Source: Hirudinaria manillensis
Lineage: Eukaryota; Annelida; Clitellata; Hirudinida; Hirudinidae
Direction: 5' to 3'
Assembly: GCA_034509925.1 (NCBI GenBank)
Contig: CM067529.1
Coordinates: 13,181,501 to 13,245,500, forward strand
DNA: 64,000 nt
Position 1 is the stretch's first letter; every line of letters starts with the position of its first letter. The translations under genes and the position numbers were made by a program. Shown here one piece after another: positions 1 through 14,527 of this stretch. The notes beneath the pieces are model-generated. The model saw only the letters and a program-made list of their open reading frames with translations, was not told the origin of the DNA and made no database searches.

Positions 1-204
1 TTGAACTTATCGTAGCCTTCCAACTCCAACCACCTGCATTAATGCGTGGATCATTTGAAACTCTATTAATTATTGCTTAATTATGTCAATATAAGTTTAT
101 ATGAAACTGTGAATTTTAAAAAATAAATAATTATAAAAATGCAAAAAAATAAATTAAACAATTGATGACACATCTAGTACATTAAAATGAATTATAAATT
201 GCAA

Positions 205-614
<410 letters not shown>

Positions 615-865
615 TTGAAGATTATGCCTCATTTGTTGAAATTTAAAATTTTATATGACAATAATTACGAGTAGCATTAAGGTCATAAGTAAGAGTTTCT
701 AAGAGTCTCTATAATTATTACAACGTAAGTAATGTACCAGAATCAACCAAAATGTCACAAAGAAAAAAAAAGGAAAATTATTGGTTAAACTTAAAATTGC
801 AATTTGTTTTTGAGAAGTTGGATCAATCGCAATCGGTTAATTTTTAATAACATTTGAAAGATTAT

Positions 866-1012
866 ATTATTATATATTTTATCCGATATTTATTATATTA
901 TAATATATTTTATCCGATATTTATTATATTATAATATATTTTATCCGATATTTATTATATTATTATATTTTATCCGATATTTATTATATTATTATATTTT
1001 ATTTGACATTTA
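866..1012. repeat. 31-bp AT-rich tandem repeat
   Basis: The core TTTATCCGATATTTATTATA recurs at about 881, 912, 943 and 972, giving a period of 31 bp (29 in the last full copy). A degenerate fifth copy follows. No function is evident. Confidence 0.85.
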
Positions 1013-2404
1013 GTCATATATCTGGTTATAACCTACCTAGTATAAAGGGAAAAGTCTATAACAACAAAGACTTTCACCATCAGGTTTTCAACTACGGAAA
1101 CGTTTGGCATTACAAGTTCTTTCGAAAAATGAAAAGATGAATTTAAAATCATTAAAGATGAATTTAAAGTTATTTAAGATCAATTTAAAATTATTAACGA
1201 TTACTTTTCTCTCCCCGTCTTAGAAAAAAATTACAACATTAAAAAATATTATAAAATATGTGAAAATAATTATTGATATGAAATTAAAACGAAAAATATT
1301 CTTAAGTAGAATAACTCGATTAAAATTAAAATTGCATTAATTTTGGTCACGATAATAATTTTGGTACAACTATTAGACCTTCATAATGGGCGTCCGACTC
1401 GAGTCGTAATTCTAAGACTTCTGGCTCTTCATCTACATCATCATATTATTCATCCACATCATATTAGTCTAAACATTAATATTAATAAGTTGAAATTTAT
1501 TACTTTGCATTAATACTTAGTAATCAAAAAGTTCAAATATGTATTCAAATCAACTGGAATGCTAATAACAAATTATTAAAACAAGAGTCTGAAAACATAG
1601 GCACAAACAAGAAAGAAACAATGTAAAGGAAAATAACTTGCAATCAGAATATAACCAAAACTGGCTTTTCATTCATTGTATACATTTATCTTTAGGTTAA
1701 AACCCACCCCCTTTTGCGACAAATGCCAATGAAATCAAAGCAAATCCAACGACTTGTGCAAGGAAGCAGTTCATTGCTCTTGAGTACAAGAGACCTGGAA
1801 AAGATCCAGCTGTCAAAAAGGTGAGTCTTGAGCAAGTTCAGCTCTAAAGATCTATTTATACATCCTTTGTAATTGTTGAATTAAAAATGGATTGCATGAG
1901 ATCATAGAACATTAATTTTCTAAACTTTTTGACTGATGAGGAGTTGAACTAAGTGCACTTTCATGTGCCTTTGCCATGAAAACTCTAAAAATAGACGCCG
2001 TGGCCAACTACTTGCTGATTTATTATTTACGGTCCGCGATTATTGATTTTGAGGGAAAAAAGCCAAAAAAAATGTTGCTTTAACATCAAAAATCGTCCAA
2101 AGTTTTCCAAAACCCAAATTATGCTTAATTGTCTCATTTACATAAAAAAATATTTTGTTGCTAGCAATGATCAATCTGAATGATGTCTACCAAGTCCCTC
2201 TTATTCATGGATTTCAGCAAAAAAAATATCATCCGTGACCCCTCAGCAATGTAGATCAGTTTTTACCAAAAGTGTAAAATCGGCCTTTTTACCACGATTT
2301 ATTAATGCAAAGTAATACTATAATGGAAATAAGCAATTATTATTGCTTTAAATAAAATAACACGAATGAACGGGAAAATGTTTTCGACCGGTATTCGCAT
2401 CTAT
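1013..2404. other. Gene-poor left flank with one possible exon end
   Basis: Mostly AT-rich intergenic sequence. The one coding-like signal is on the plus strand: an open frame running to about 1820 followed by a good donor (AAG then GTGAGT at 1821). It would end in residues such as KQFIALEYKRPGKDPAVKK. The acceptor is ambiguous and a second frame is also open, so this is only a candidate exon of a gene reaching in from the left. Confidence 0.25.
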
Positions 2405-5285
2405 TTAGTTCTTCTTCAATAACTTATTGCAAGTATCACAGCAGATATCTTTAACTCCTGGAATGTGGCAAAAGTGAGGCACATTCTGAAGGTCAGAACA
2501 TGAATAGCTACTGCCGCCGATGCCAAATTGTTCCTGAGAATCGCCATAAATGCAAAAATCTAAAATGACATGTTAAACTGAAATTCACTTTTCGAAGCAA
2601 TTTACGTTTCACTAATTAAAAACAAATATGGATTTGCTTATGTGCTTCTACCGGATAAAAATGGTTCACTAGAATGAAATTCACCTGCAAACTCTGGAGC
2701 GTTTTTATCTTTAAGGCACTCGCCGTTCATGCACCACTGCTTGTGTCCACAAGAAGTATAATCAGAGGCCCCTAATCCAGGTTGATAGATGCAACCTTTT
2801 TGTGATGGGATATAGCAAACCAGTGCTTTGCATGGATCGCTTCTCTATTCATGATTCAATTAAGTTAAAGACTCTAAAGTCTCGTAGAAATAAATATAAC
2901 AAATAAAAAAGATCGTTTCTCAGAGATTAAAAAAATAAAATAATTTAGAACAAAATATCCCAAACTAAAATGTCTCACTGCGCATAAAGTAGAGTTGATT
3001 CCAAAAGCGTCTGTGCATTGACGATGAACATCAGATACCTTTCCGTAAGGAATAGAAAGTTCTTTGGAAAGATCCATTGGTTTTTCAGCATTTTTTATGG
3101 CAAGGCAGTTGCTGTATTTGTGGAATAAATTAAGACATTAAAAATAAAAAAAAAAAGATTTGTAATTATAAAGTTCATTGATTAATTGTGTGTTAAATTA
3201 CATATTTTAATTTTAATACTGTAAATCATTTACAGCTATAGTCGTATATTCGTAACATTGTGATTTAAATGAAGCTGAACTCGTGTGTAAACAAATTTAT
3301 CAAATGTTAAGTAATTTCGTTTAAACATCCACTGATTAGCCGCTCGATAAATCAATAACTTAACCATTTTAAGGAAGATATGTATTTGGAAAAGTATGTC
3401 GTTGAGCAATTAGAGAATTTGTCAGAGTTCTGTCCGTGGTTTTGGCCTGGAGACATGATGTAGGAATCCTCCGCTCGACATGAATTGTCTTCGGAATCGT
3501 GATATGAGCCAAGTCTGTAAGTAGAATATGATGGAATGTCATCGCTAATAGCGCTAATAATCAAGACTCGAAATAAATGTGGTATTCATATAAGTTGTAT
3601 ATTAGTTCTTACGTGTGACCGAGTTCGTGTGCCAATGTTTTGGCTGTGCTTCTAATGTGGGTGTGCTTGATGACAGCCGCTGCATTGCGAGTACATGCTG
3701 TTCCAACGTAAGCCCTTCCTAGGATACTCCTTGACTCTGTAGATGTATATCTGAAATGATATCATGAATTTATGAGTTTATCAGGTTTTTAACAAGGAAG
3801 CAAATTATTGTAAAAAGAAAAAATGACCTGGTAAAAATGACAGCAATGTCGAAACTATCGGATGCTTCCAGTTTGTTTGCGTACTCGTTGAACTGTTTCA
3901 CGGCTTCCAGGAATCTGATGCCTTTAACGTAGTTCGATCCCATCACTCCTTTGTTGACATCTCCGATAACAGCCTCATTTTCTATGAAATAGGCTTCGTC
4001 AGATGTCTGTAGAAAAACAAAGTTTAATTGGGAAATTAAATTTTTAAAAAATAATTAGAAGATAAAGACAAACGAAATATGAAATTAATGCAGAAACCCA
4101 ACTTTAAATAACAATCATTAATATCTAACAGTTGCAGAAGTAGAAAATAATAATAATATTAATAATAATAATAACAATAATAATAATAACACAAGGCTCT
4201 GTGATTTATACAAAGAAATATGTTAATTTAACTTGCCTTGAGAACAACCAGGTCAGTCACCTTGATGCTATACCTGTATTTGGTGGTGTTTATGCTCTGG
4301 TACATTTTGTTCGCCTGTCATGGTTATTTGATTTATTTTCATTGAATGCCAGTTCAAATTGCTTAGAAATTTATTTTTATAAATTTTACTTTATTAGATT
4401 TTATTTATTAAATTGAAATTTAAAAATCATTGATTTATTAGTTAAGCGGGTGGCTTGTCAAGCTCCTCTGACGCTTCTGGGTGCCATGGAAATGAAGGTT
4501 ACCATTTCAAAAACGTTTGCATAAAACAACTTCAAATCTTTCATCGCCTCCTCCACTTTTCCATTGGCTCTTTCAAGGAAACTGAAAATGTTAATTAATT
4601 AATTAATTAATTAATTAAAAATTAATATTAATAATAAATTATTAATTAACGATGGAGCCGAATAAAATGGCATAAATATTTTTTAAAATATTATATTGTA
4701 GACTTTTAATCTATTGCAGTGAAAACCTCACAGGTTACTGGAAATTAGCAATCAAAGAGCTTGGAATTGTTAGCCGACAATAAGCCGCCAATTAGTCGCT
4801 TCCAATTTGTTAGATTTATCTGAATCATAAATAATTGAAATTTAAAAATAAATTTTCTCACTAAGAGTAATCAGAAAAGTCAACAACAGCCAGAATTTCA
4901 AGAACGAGATTCTTCAAATCGCTTTCTAAGAATGCTTCTTCGAATGAATCTTCTTCTTGGAGACTCTCGGAAATAAGGAAGGATTTCTCATTCAGAAGGA
5001 TAGTATCGCTCTTCTCTAGAAATCAGAAACAGGATTAATAAAACTTGTGAGCATTTCATGAAATATTAAATAACATTTACATTACTATTTTAAGCAAATA
5101 TAAAGCTTAGACTGCCGCATCGGCGAGCACACTATTAAGAAATAACCTTTGAAATTCACTTTTAGTTCTTTATACTTCGTAAAGCAAGAATTAATAATAC
5201 CTGCATCAAAGACCTCCAAAACAGGGACACCATCTGCTACCAGAGCATAGCTTAGCACCACAATGAAGTAGAGAGCTCTGACCAT
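2405..5285 (-). CDS. Secreted M12B metalloprotease, cluster gene 1 (ten exons, 436 aa)
   Basis: A reprolysin-type zinc endopeptidase, probably secreted. Exons by eye, all phases agreeing: 5201-5285, 4862-5015, 4503-4581, 4237-4314, 3828-4006, 3613-3750, 3365-3514, 2979-3111, 2685-2844, 2405-2559. Residues 1-17 are a signal peptide. A short pro-region of about 45 residues follows without an obvious cysteine switch. The catalytic domain starts near 64 and has the full site HELGHTLGSYHD (233-244) and a Met-turn (YIMS). Residues about 288-385 form an ADAMTS-like cysteine-rich domain, and 386-436 one six-cysteine PLAC-like module ending CC-x2-C. The start is the first Met of the signal exon, 46 bp below a TATA box. 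Intron 4 uses a GC donor. Substrate unknown; chelicerate venom and salivary reprolysins are the family I would compare first. Structure is confident, function family-level. Confidence 0.88.
4231..4236 (-). promoter_or_regulatory. Non-canonical GC splice donor, protease gene 1 intron 4
   Basis: Exon 4 ends CAAG and the intron starts GCAAGT, the usual sequence of GC-AG introns. The nearby GT (in GTTAAA) would break the phase with the next exon, which starts in frame at 4006. Confidence 0.75.
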
Positions 5286-5330
5286 TTTCGATCGAAATCA
5301 ATCGTGATCCACAGAATGGAGTTGAGGCTC

Positions 5331-5338
5331 TATTTATA
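5331..5338 (-). promoter_or_regulatory. TATA box of protease gene 1
   Basis: On the minus strand the sequence reads TATAAATA, 46 bp upstream of the start codon at 5285. This allows a transcription start near 5305 and a 5' leader of roughly 20 nt. Confidence 0.6.
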
Positions 5339-6839
5339 TTGAAGCGATCAAAAAATTTATTCCAAGCCTGGTCTTAGAAATTAGATTGACGCTCGTCAAT
5401 GCTAGGCACCGCCTTGCGTTGTTGAAGGTTTGTGTGTGCAAAGTTTCTAGACATTGCTTTCCTGGCTTTGTTTAGAGCTGCAATGTTAATGTCATTTTGA
5501 AGTCGTAAAATAACCTTGAGGTCTGAAAGGTATTGACTTTAAGCTTTGATGGTAAGTTTTGTCAGACGATTAATATGAATTTCAATCGTCTCGCAGTGTT
5601 TGTGTTAAGAACATGTTCTATGTTTGTAAGAATAAATTATTTTTGGAACAAAGAACGATTAAACAAATTATGAAATCAAACTTTTGCTTTTGTTGACATC
5701 TTTTCCTTTGTAATATCTAATGAATTCCGACGGATTTAATTAATTATTATTAAACATATATTTAATGTTATTATTTAAACATATATTTAATGTTATTATT
5801 TAAGCATATATTTATAATAATAATAATGTATATTTATAATAATGTTATTATTAAACATATATTCAACTTTATTACGTTTGAAGCTCAGCCATTGTATCGG
5901 TCTGCTATAATTCATTAAGATTTCAGCTAAAGTCCCAAATTGCACAAATAGTTGGAGTTTGATTCGTTCAAGTTATTTTAAGCCTTTTTAAAATTAAATT
6001 TAAAGATTTAATTTAGGAAATTGGCAGTCACATGTATAACTAGGGAAGTCATATACGATATATAACTAGGGCCATCATCAATAACTACTCTAGTACTTAC
6101 TAGAAAAGTATTTTAATAATTATTGTGGCTCGTGTTCAAGTCTATTTTTATCCTTGACATGTTTACAAATATTCACGTACTACGTGATTGACCATTTTCA
6201 TTTGCCGGGCAAACGTTTGAGATTGTTTACGATTGGTACTGAATTATGCATGAATTAATAAAAGTTATAATAATTGTTTTTATTAATTTATTTCATCTTA
6301 TTAGTTAAAAATAGATTTTTATTTTCATTGCAGGATTGTGGAATTATGGAGGAGTCTTAATCTATTCGTGATTGGATGCTTTTTTACGAGCACTGATTCA
6401 TAAACGGTATAGCACTAATACTAATAAAATTACGAATTTACTTAAACAGATAAGGTTTTTTTTAATATTAAATTTAAATTAATTTAATAATTATTAATTA
6501 ATTAATTAATTAATTTATTTAAATAATTATTAATTAATTAATTAATTAAAATAATTATTAATTGTAATAAATATTAAATTATTTAAATTATTTTTTAATA
6601 AATTAAAATAAACAAAAAATGAAATTGATAATAACAATAAATAAGTCGATAATGAATTATATTATCCTTATCTTCATTATTCTAACAAGTCAACAAATTT
6701 ACCACAAAAGTCTAATTTACCACTTTAGTAAACAAAATATCTTTTTATTTTTAAACCAAGCATTTATCCGTAGCTGTTACCACCAATTAATTAGCAGATA
6801 TTCAGTTAATTTGCATAAATCCACTTTTATTTCTGATGT
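5339..6839. other. Intergenic region between protease genes 1 and 2
   Basis: AT-rich with no coding signal I trust. It contains AATTAATTAATT-type palindromic runs near 6480-6550 and short ATATTTAATGTTATT repeats at about 5750-5870. The 3' end signals of gene 2 should lie just left of 6840. Confidence 0.6.
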
Positions 6840-9800
6840 TTATTTTCCTGAATTTCCAAAAAGGGCTTTTAACTTTTCGGGATCGTTACACGTTTCACAG
6901 CATTTCTCCTGAAGTCGAAGTTCTTGGCAATCCTCTGGACGATTCATGAACGAACACGCAAATGGCATCTTATCACCATATTCACAACCTGCAAAGAATA
7001 CAGTTGATTAGTTCTTAGAAGTTGTCTATTATCAATTAAAATCATTAAAATTAATATGTTGATTGGTTAAATATTAATTAAAAGATTACGACAACTATAT
7101 AATCATATTATAATAGATGCAAGTTTATGTAATAGATGTAATTGTGGCATAAAAATTTAAATACAAATCTTTAATAGTTTTTGTTTTCCGTGAGTTTTTA
7201 CACAATCATTGCATGATTACACAAGATTCGTCTCAAAGCACAAAAAAAAATAATTGACTAATGAAATTTCTCAAATTGAAGAAATTGGATTTTCTTGTAA
7301 GTTTCTCAGACCTTCTACGTTTCTTTTCCTAGCTCCACAAGACTCACAGCAGTCATTTCTGACCAGCTCCTCATAGCACCAATGGTTCGATTCGTTCAGC
7401 AGTTTCTCGCATTGAGCTCCAAAATGTGAGTGCTTGTGATTACCGAACATGCAATGATCTTCAGGAAATCAATTTTTATTTAATTACTACCTAAATAAAA
7501 GAGAAACAATTATCATCCGTCCCGTGAAAGTGTAACTTGACACTAAACAAAAAAAAAGCCAAATATTTTCAATCAATCATACCTTTGAATTCTTTGGCTT
7601 CTTCGTTGTAAACACACCTTCCTTGGAAACACCATTTCCTGTTTCCACACGACGTACCATCTGCTGGTCTCAGTGAATATAAAGGATCACAAGTTCCTAT
7701 ATCGGGTTCATAGCAAGATATTCCCATACACATTTCTTTTTCTCTGGCTGCTCCCTAATTACAAAATGCGATGTTAAGTTTTTTTATTTATAAATACTTT
7801 TGAATGATTTGTTTGCAATTCAATGAACAAATAACAAGTATCTGTTATTGTTTTTAAAATAATAAACAAAAATTTACCCCGCAAAAATGAGATCCCACTC
7901 CATAAACCAAAGCACATTGTTCGTCCAAACTATAAATCAGACCCGGATGTTTGAGACGCTTGTTTTGGAAGCTGTTATCGCTTTGAGGAATATCAACCAG
8001 GCAATTGGTCGCATTGCTAGCAAAAAGATGTGATTTCAAAACAGGATCAGTGATGGCACGAGATTCCATTAATTCTCGAAGAAAATAAAAGATATGAATA
8101 TGCTAAGATCCTATTATTTTGTCTAAATCACTGTGCATCTTAACTTGTAAAGAATAAAGATCCTTTTTGTGAGACCAGGTAACGCAATGTATAATGTTGT
8201 CAAGTGCTTTATAAAATCCTGGAAAAAATACTGGACCATACTCGTCTAGTTGCTTGATATACTGTTTGAAATATTCCTTGGAACATTCGGAGAATAGATA
8301 TTCATTGCCATAGATCAGATCAGAAGATATTTTTCTCTTGGCAGTCATGATGTAGTGTATATTCTCGACGCAATCGTTGTCTAATCCGTCGTGATTTGCT
8401 CCCAAGCTGCAATGATAGTTAAGTTCTATTTTAAAGCGATTTTTGAACTGGGAACAATCTCATTCCCTTCTAAGATTTCAAGTTGTTTTTTACTGCTGTT
8501 GTTGTTGTTTTAATTTTCCAAAATATTTTCATGTATTAGAGGTTTTGGTATTAAATAAGAAAAATGTTAAGTTATCATAAAGCTATCATACATCAACACA
8601 AATTAACATTAACATGGCCAATCGTCTTCAACACAATGTAATTGGTCAATAATGTATAATACAATACTTGTGCCCAATTTCATGAGTAAGCGTATCAGCT
8701 GCCTGAAATGGACCGCTATCCCGGGTAACTGATATACCCATTTCAGTACAAGCAGTGCCCACATATCCTATTCCGTTAACGTCACCTTGTTGGGCGCTAG
8801 ATGAACAAATAATTATACGCTTATAATTATTGTTATATTTAATAACCTTGCAGCGTATAATTATTTTATTTACTTTTATTTAGAGCATTGAATAAAATTA
8901 CAATTTAACGAACGAATTAATGTAATTTCGCATTAAATCGCTTCTAAAATCTAAAACAGTAATAAAATACTATTACCTAAATTTGTTTACCAAAAAAAAA
9001 AATAGAAATTAAAATGACAGCGAACCCTGTTATAAGAGCAATGACGTCATGTCTTGGAAACGTTCGATCTTTTGTCCACAAATTGAAGCTGAGAAGAACA
9101 TAGTCAGACACTGGAAGAGTGCCTTTGGCCTTCAATATTGCAGAGAAAGGTGCCGATTCTTCTTTCTGGATTCAAATCAAAAATTGTTTTTTTTTTTACG
9201 AGACTTTCTGGATTTCCGATTTTCTGAATGAGTTGTTTGTTCGGGTCAATCACGGATTAAATAATTCTTCAGCTAGCTAGCCTATTAGGGTAAATATTAG
9301 ACGTTGGAGGAGAAAAATAGGTTAGGGCTAGAGGTTACTGGAGAAAAATAGGTTAAGGTTAAAGGTTAATGCTGACATCTGTGACTGCAACTATTTTTTA
9401 TTTAACTTGGAAATCAATCAGGATTAGTGCTAGAATTTAGGTTATTGTTATGGACTGTTTCACATCTCCATATTCGTTGCCAGAATTCTTTGAAACAGTG
9501 TTTGTCGGTTACAAAATAAATTATAAATATATTATGTATAAATTTATAAATATATTTCGATTGGAATTACGCTTACCAGAGCTATGTAAAAACCAGCCAG
9601 AGCTGCTGATAGGTGAAATTCAGGGACGTTAATACTCTCATATCTCTGCTTTACCTTTAAATTTTAATTATGTCTTCAAATAAAATTAAAAGATTTCATT
9701 AAAATAAAAATGGTTAATTTACAATTTTATCCTTCAAATGCCAAAGAAATCGTGCAATTGCATTTCATTAGGATTTTTTCCGTTTGATGTGGGATTGTTA

Positions 9801-11858
9801 CGTAGTATAGTTAAGACATATTACAAAGTAGAAAAGTCTGTCTTTAAAGTTTAAAATAAGCCGAAAAAAATTTACGTTTTGAATAAAATTATTTAAAAAG
9901 TTTGGAGTTTAAATTTGTTCAATCCATCAAAAATAAATGTGGAAGTTTATCTAACCCCATTGATGACATTGAGGTAGTAATACATGATGTGACGAACGGA
10001 TTCTTGAGTATCGTTGTTTCTTAGTTTGTACCACCTGTTATCATCGATTTATTTGATTAAATATATTTTGGCTAGTCGTTTTTATAAAAATGATTTAAGT
10101 TTTTTATTAAGATAAATTAACGGAAATTAACTTTTTGGATCGATTAAAGTTACATTTAAATTCTCTGAAGTAATAGCCAAACCTTTCTAAGGTTATATGA
10201 TATTATTATATAATATGTACTATTAGATTAAATTATTTGTTAACAACCTCATGAATATCGAATGGTCCAGCACGAGATAGATTTCCACTGTTAGATTCCT
10301 TTTCTGATCTTTAGGGAAGAGTTTGCTGTTTATTGCCCCATCGAGTTTGTTCAGTACCGACGTCCTTCCCTTGAGTTTTGGATCGACAGCTATTTCAGAA
10401 AATTGAATTAAAAAATCTTAATCGGGGTAAATAAATAAATATGGCCAGATAATGTTGACGGTTGTGTGGTTATAGTTTGGGTTTTTTGCGTGTGTTAGCA
10501 GTGGGTTGTTGTGGTAGTTGCTGTTTTGTTATGGCAATTATTTGTTTAAATATCAAATATATTTAATATTTTTTAATTTAAATGTTAATAGATAATTTAA
10601 TTACAGTTAATTACAGTTCCATGTCCTTCGTAGAACCAACCTAGAACAGGAGATTTATCAAAATTCAAAGACACAAAATGCTTAAGCAATCATTACTCTT
10701 TTTGCAGTAGTTTCGATGCCAGGAAATTTGTCATTTTTACTCCACAGAAAGCCGAAACATGCCAGATTTTTAGCTTTTAATACTTTTATATATTTAAGGC
10801 TATTTTATTCGAAATAAACTAAATAAAAACAATAACATTAATAATAATTGATTACAATTAATAATAATAATAATAATAATAATTCATTTGCCCACCATCA
10901 TCTTTGTAATTGGTGGACACAGTTTCCCGGGCAACAACGTACTCAGTGCGGTTGATCGTAATTTCGTTGGTAACCACGTAATCTGACGTTACGTCTGAGG
11001 CTGGTAAGAGATCGTAGACTTTTCCATTGTAGGGAAACGTGCCATACTTTTTGGTAGGAAAAGACGTTTATGTATTAAGGTGATATTGATAAATAAACAT
11101 ATGTAAACTACTTATTGCTATTATTACATATTGTTTCATATTATTATTATTATTTTTTTTTTTACTTTTAAAAACAATGAGTGAATTTTCTCTTCTTTTA
11201 AAAGTAATTAATTAAGTTAAGTTAAATTGATAAAGAAAATCAAATTTAATTAAATCAAAATAGTTGTTAATTAATTAAATTTAATTTAATGGTTAATTAA
11301 ATTAGAATCAATAACTAACAAGCACAGAGCCTTCACTGTCAACTGCCATGGAAAGTGAAACTTCTTTCGAAGCGTCAGAATACATGCTATAATGCTGAAC
11401 AATTATTTGTATTTTGTTATAAAATTGTTATAAATTAGTTAATAGTTATTATAGGAGGTCAAAAATAATTAAGTCTGCAGTTTGGACACATTTAATGGTT
11501 AAAACTCAAAAGTATTCAATCTTCTACCCCATTTTTGTCCGGTTTTCTTTTTGGTACTCTGACCGGTAAAATCTCAACATTTTCTTTCTCTTTCGTGAGG
11601 TTCAAACTAACAAAATGGTCTTCAACTGGCAGATTCATGATGATCCTGTCTGGTAAATCGTTGCCAGATAAATCATCTCCCTCCGATATGTACCACAACT
11701 CGAGCTGTACTTCTCGAGACTTTCCTTAAAAAAATCGGGAGTAGTAATGGAGTTATTGAAAGCGACTTGTTTTCAAACTTGAATGTAATTATTTCAATCT
11801 TAATTTTACCATCGGCAACAATGCAGACAGATAACAACATAAAGGCAGTGAGAAGCAT
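6840..11858 (-). CDS. Secreted M12B metalloprotease, cluster gene 2 (13 exons, 586 aa)
   Basis: The most complete protease of the cluster. Exons by eye: 11810-11858, 11528-11724, 11320-11394, 10896-11046, 10248-10389, 9956-10034, 9026-9129, 8668-8796, 8237-8406, 7878-8074, 7583-7754, 7312-7458, 6840-6988; phases agree throughout. Residues 1-16 are a signal peptide, about 17-185 a propeptide not found in genes 1, 3 and 4, and about 190-365 the M12B catalytic domain with HEIGHNLGANHD (304-315) and Met-turn YIMT. Then come an ADAMTS-like cysteine-rich domain (about 366-488) and two PLAC-like six-cysteine modules (489-537, 538-586), one per exon with phase-1 boundaries. The junction 8237/8074 is the least certain because its donor (GTCCAG) is weak. 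All zinc ligands and the catalytic Glu are present, so this should be an active secreted protease. Substrate unknown. Confidence 0.87.
10863..10884. repeat. (TAA)n microsatellite in intron of gene 2
   Basis: About seven uninterrupted TAA units just left of the propeptide exon that starts at 11046. Confidence 0.85.
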
Positions 11859-12996
11859 TTTCGTGCAATAGTCCGAACTTAAGTTGAACTATGCTGCTAA
11901 GTGGAACGTTGGGATCCTTAAATAATCGGTTACCAGCCCTCTAACCACGTGTATTTCTGTCAGAAATGTTGTTCTAATCGATATGAGGTCGCCCAAGTAG
12001 GGATTGTTGTTTTATAATTCAAAACAGAATCGTCTTTCCATGCGTGCAATCGCATATTCAAAAATTATTTGATAGACATCTCTCGTCTGTGCTTGTAAGT
12101 GATTTTTTGTTTTCATACATATTTTCATCAATGATGTGCACTTTATGCGATTTCATAAGATATATTTGTTGATTTTTATTCATATTGACTTTACATGTCC
12201 AGGAAAACGATTTAGGTAAACGTTTCATTTCAAATTTCATGAAGATCTACAGGTTTTTTATTTTTTCTAATTTAATGACAAAAAATACAGCTCACAATAA
12301 AGAAATCAAATATAAGTTGATTAAAAGTTACCTTATACATTGTTTAATCAATAAGCAATCACTGGAGCTGTCAAGCGAGCAAAATATATCATATCCCAGG
12401 ATAGCCAGGATATAGGATAGGACATCTTTTTAATAAGAGTTGACAATAGATGAAAGCTTATGGCATTAAGCATTTCACTTCGATAAAAACGCTAAAGCAC
12501 GAAATTGGCAAAGATAAAATTGGCTAGCAGAATAAAAATAACTATCATCAACTAGGATAAAGGATAAAATTAATCATAAATATAATTAAATCTCGAAGCA
12601 GATTAAATTTTAAATAATAAGCTTAACTATAAGTGTTGCTTTAAGGGAAAATAATTCTGTAGGAAATCTTTATAATAATGTGATCCTTGCTGCGTTTGAT
12701 GCTCGTTCATTGCCAAAGTAAATTTGGGCTTTTCATTCTTTTATTAATTATCTGGACCTTTTGTTATTGCAAAAAGCTTTATTGTGTTGTCTGAAAATAG
12801 AGCGAATTAGAAAAGTCTTATGTCAAACAATAATTTGTCCCTAGCATAAAGTCTTTTATAGATTCCTTGCTTCATTCTAACTTCAGGTCTGTGAGAATGA
12901 AAAAAGCAATGCAAATACTTTATTCTTATTTGTTAAACTAAAATTTAAACTTCATTTGACTTACAATTCTGCTTCTCACCAGTTGATGAGTTAAAT
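11859..12996. other. Intergenic region between protease genes 2 and 3
   Basis: It should hold the promoter of gene 2: an ATTTAAGG stretch about 60 bp above the start codon is a possible TATA-like element. It should also hold the 3' end of gene 3. No other gene, RNA or mobile element is recognised. Confidence 0.5.
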
Positions 12997-14443
12997 CTAC
13001 AATTTTCCTTCCAGTATATCGCTGCATGTTCCACAGCAGATTTTAAACCAACTTTCCTTTTTGCATAAATCCTTGTAATTAACTAGATCCCTACAAACGA
13101 CTGTTTTATCGATGAAGCGTATTTCTAGTTGAAAGTCCCCTGCCATACAATCTTAAAATTATGAAATACAATGTAAACATATAACTATACACATAATGAA
13201 TAACATATGTATATAGATAACAAATAAAGATTATGTTTTCGTTTTCGTGGAAATTTTCAAATATGTCTCTGAGTTGAAGATCTAAGCTCTAGAAAACGCA
13301 AAATAAACAGAATATTTCCAAATAGTAAAGATTTAAAAACGGAAAATAATGAATAATAATCCCAACTGGGACGGTGTTTGCGAAGCAAATCCATGCATGT
13401 TCCACAACACACGGATCTGAAGGACTTCGTGTAGCACATGCTCAGATGAGTTTCAGCAAAAGTACAAGAGACTGAGAGTCCATCAACCCTTAAGTTGGCA
13501 ACGTAGTCTCCATAGTAGCAGTCCTCTGAAACGTGAGACGTGATAAGGTTAAAAGTGGACTAAGTGTGAAAGTTATGTCTAGGTTTATGTCTAGGGCCCA
13601 ATGGGTTAAGATTAAAATGTCAAAGGGAGTTCATTTTAATTGGAATCAAAACACCTGGTGCATCATTTCTATAAAATGACTGGCAAGTGCCACAGCAATA
13701 TTCAGTAAAGTAGCTGTAGTAGCAATATCCCTTTGACTTTAGCAGATGTTTGCATTTTAGCATTGTGTTGTTGAACTTCAGATAGTGTGGATAATCCCCG
13801 TACATGCAATGTTCTGAAATCAACAGTCAGACATTTACTATTGGAATTTCGTTTGAAAAATCAGCATAATTAAATTCTATTTATCAGTAGATCATAGGCA
13901 TTACCGTTCCCGACACTTGGCGCTCTTTTGTTATAAACGCAGTAACCGTCGATACACCATTTCTTGCTACCGCATAAAAATCCATCGTGGGTGTAAGAGG
14001 ATATGACTTTAAAACACGTGTTGTTGTTCGGAGCATAGCAGACCAATTCATGACATACCTTTTCATTAGCTTGAGTCCCAGGCTGTCAGTGAATGGGAAA
14101 CAATCACATCGATTTAAGCAAACAATTAGGCAAAGAGTTTGGCTTGATCCTTAAAATACGATTTATAAAGGATTATACGAAGCATCTAACAGGGCAGTAA
14201 TAGGATTTCTCTCCAAGGTAATATCGACACATGTTGTCCGGGGTGTACTCATCATCGTATTCTTCGTCTTCCCGCTTTGATCTTGAGTAATAATTGACGT
14301 CCATCAGGCAATCTCTTCTTAACCATCTGAGAAGATGTTATTTTTCTAAACCAGAACATTTAACACCACGACGACGACGATTGTCACGGTTAAATTATTT
14401 TAGATTATGGTTAAACGTTTGATGATACTTATAACAACAACTG

Positions 14444-14527
<84 letters not shown>
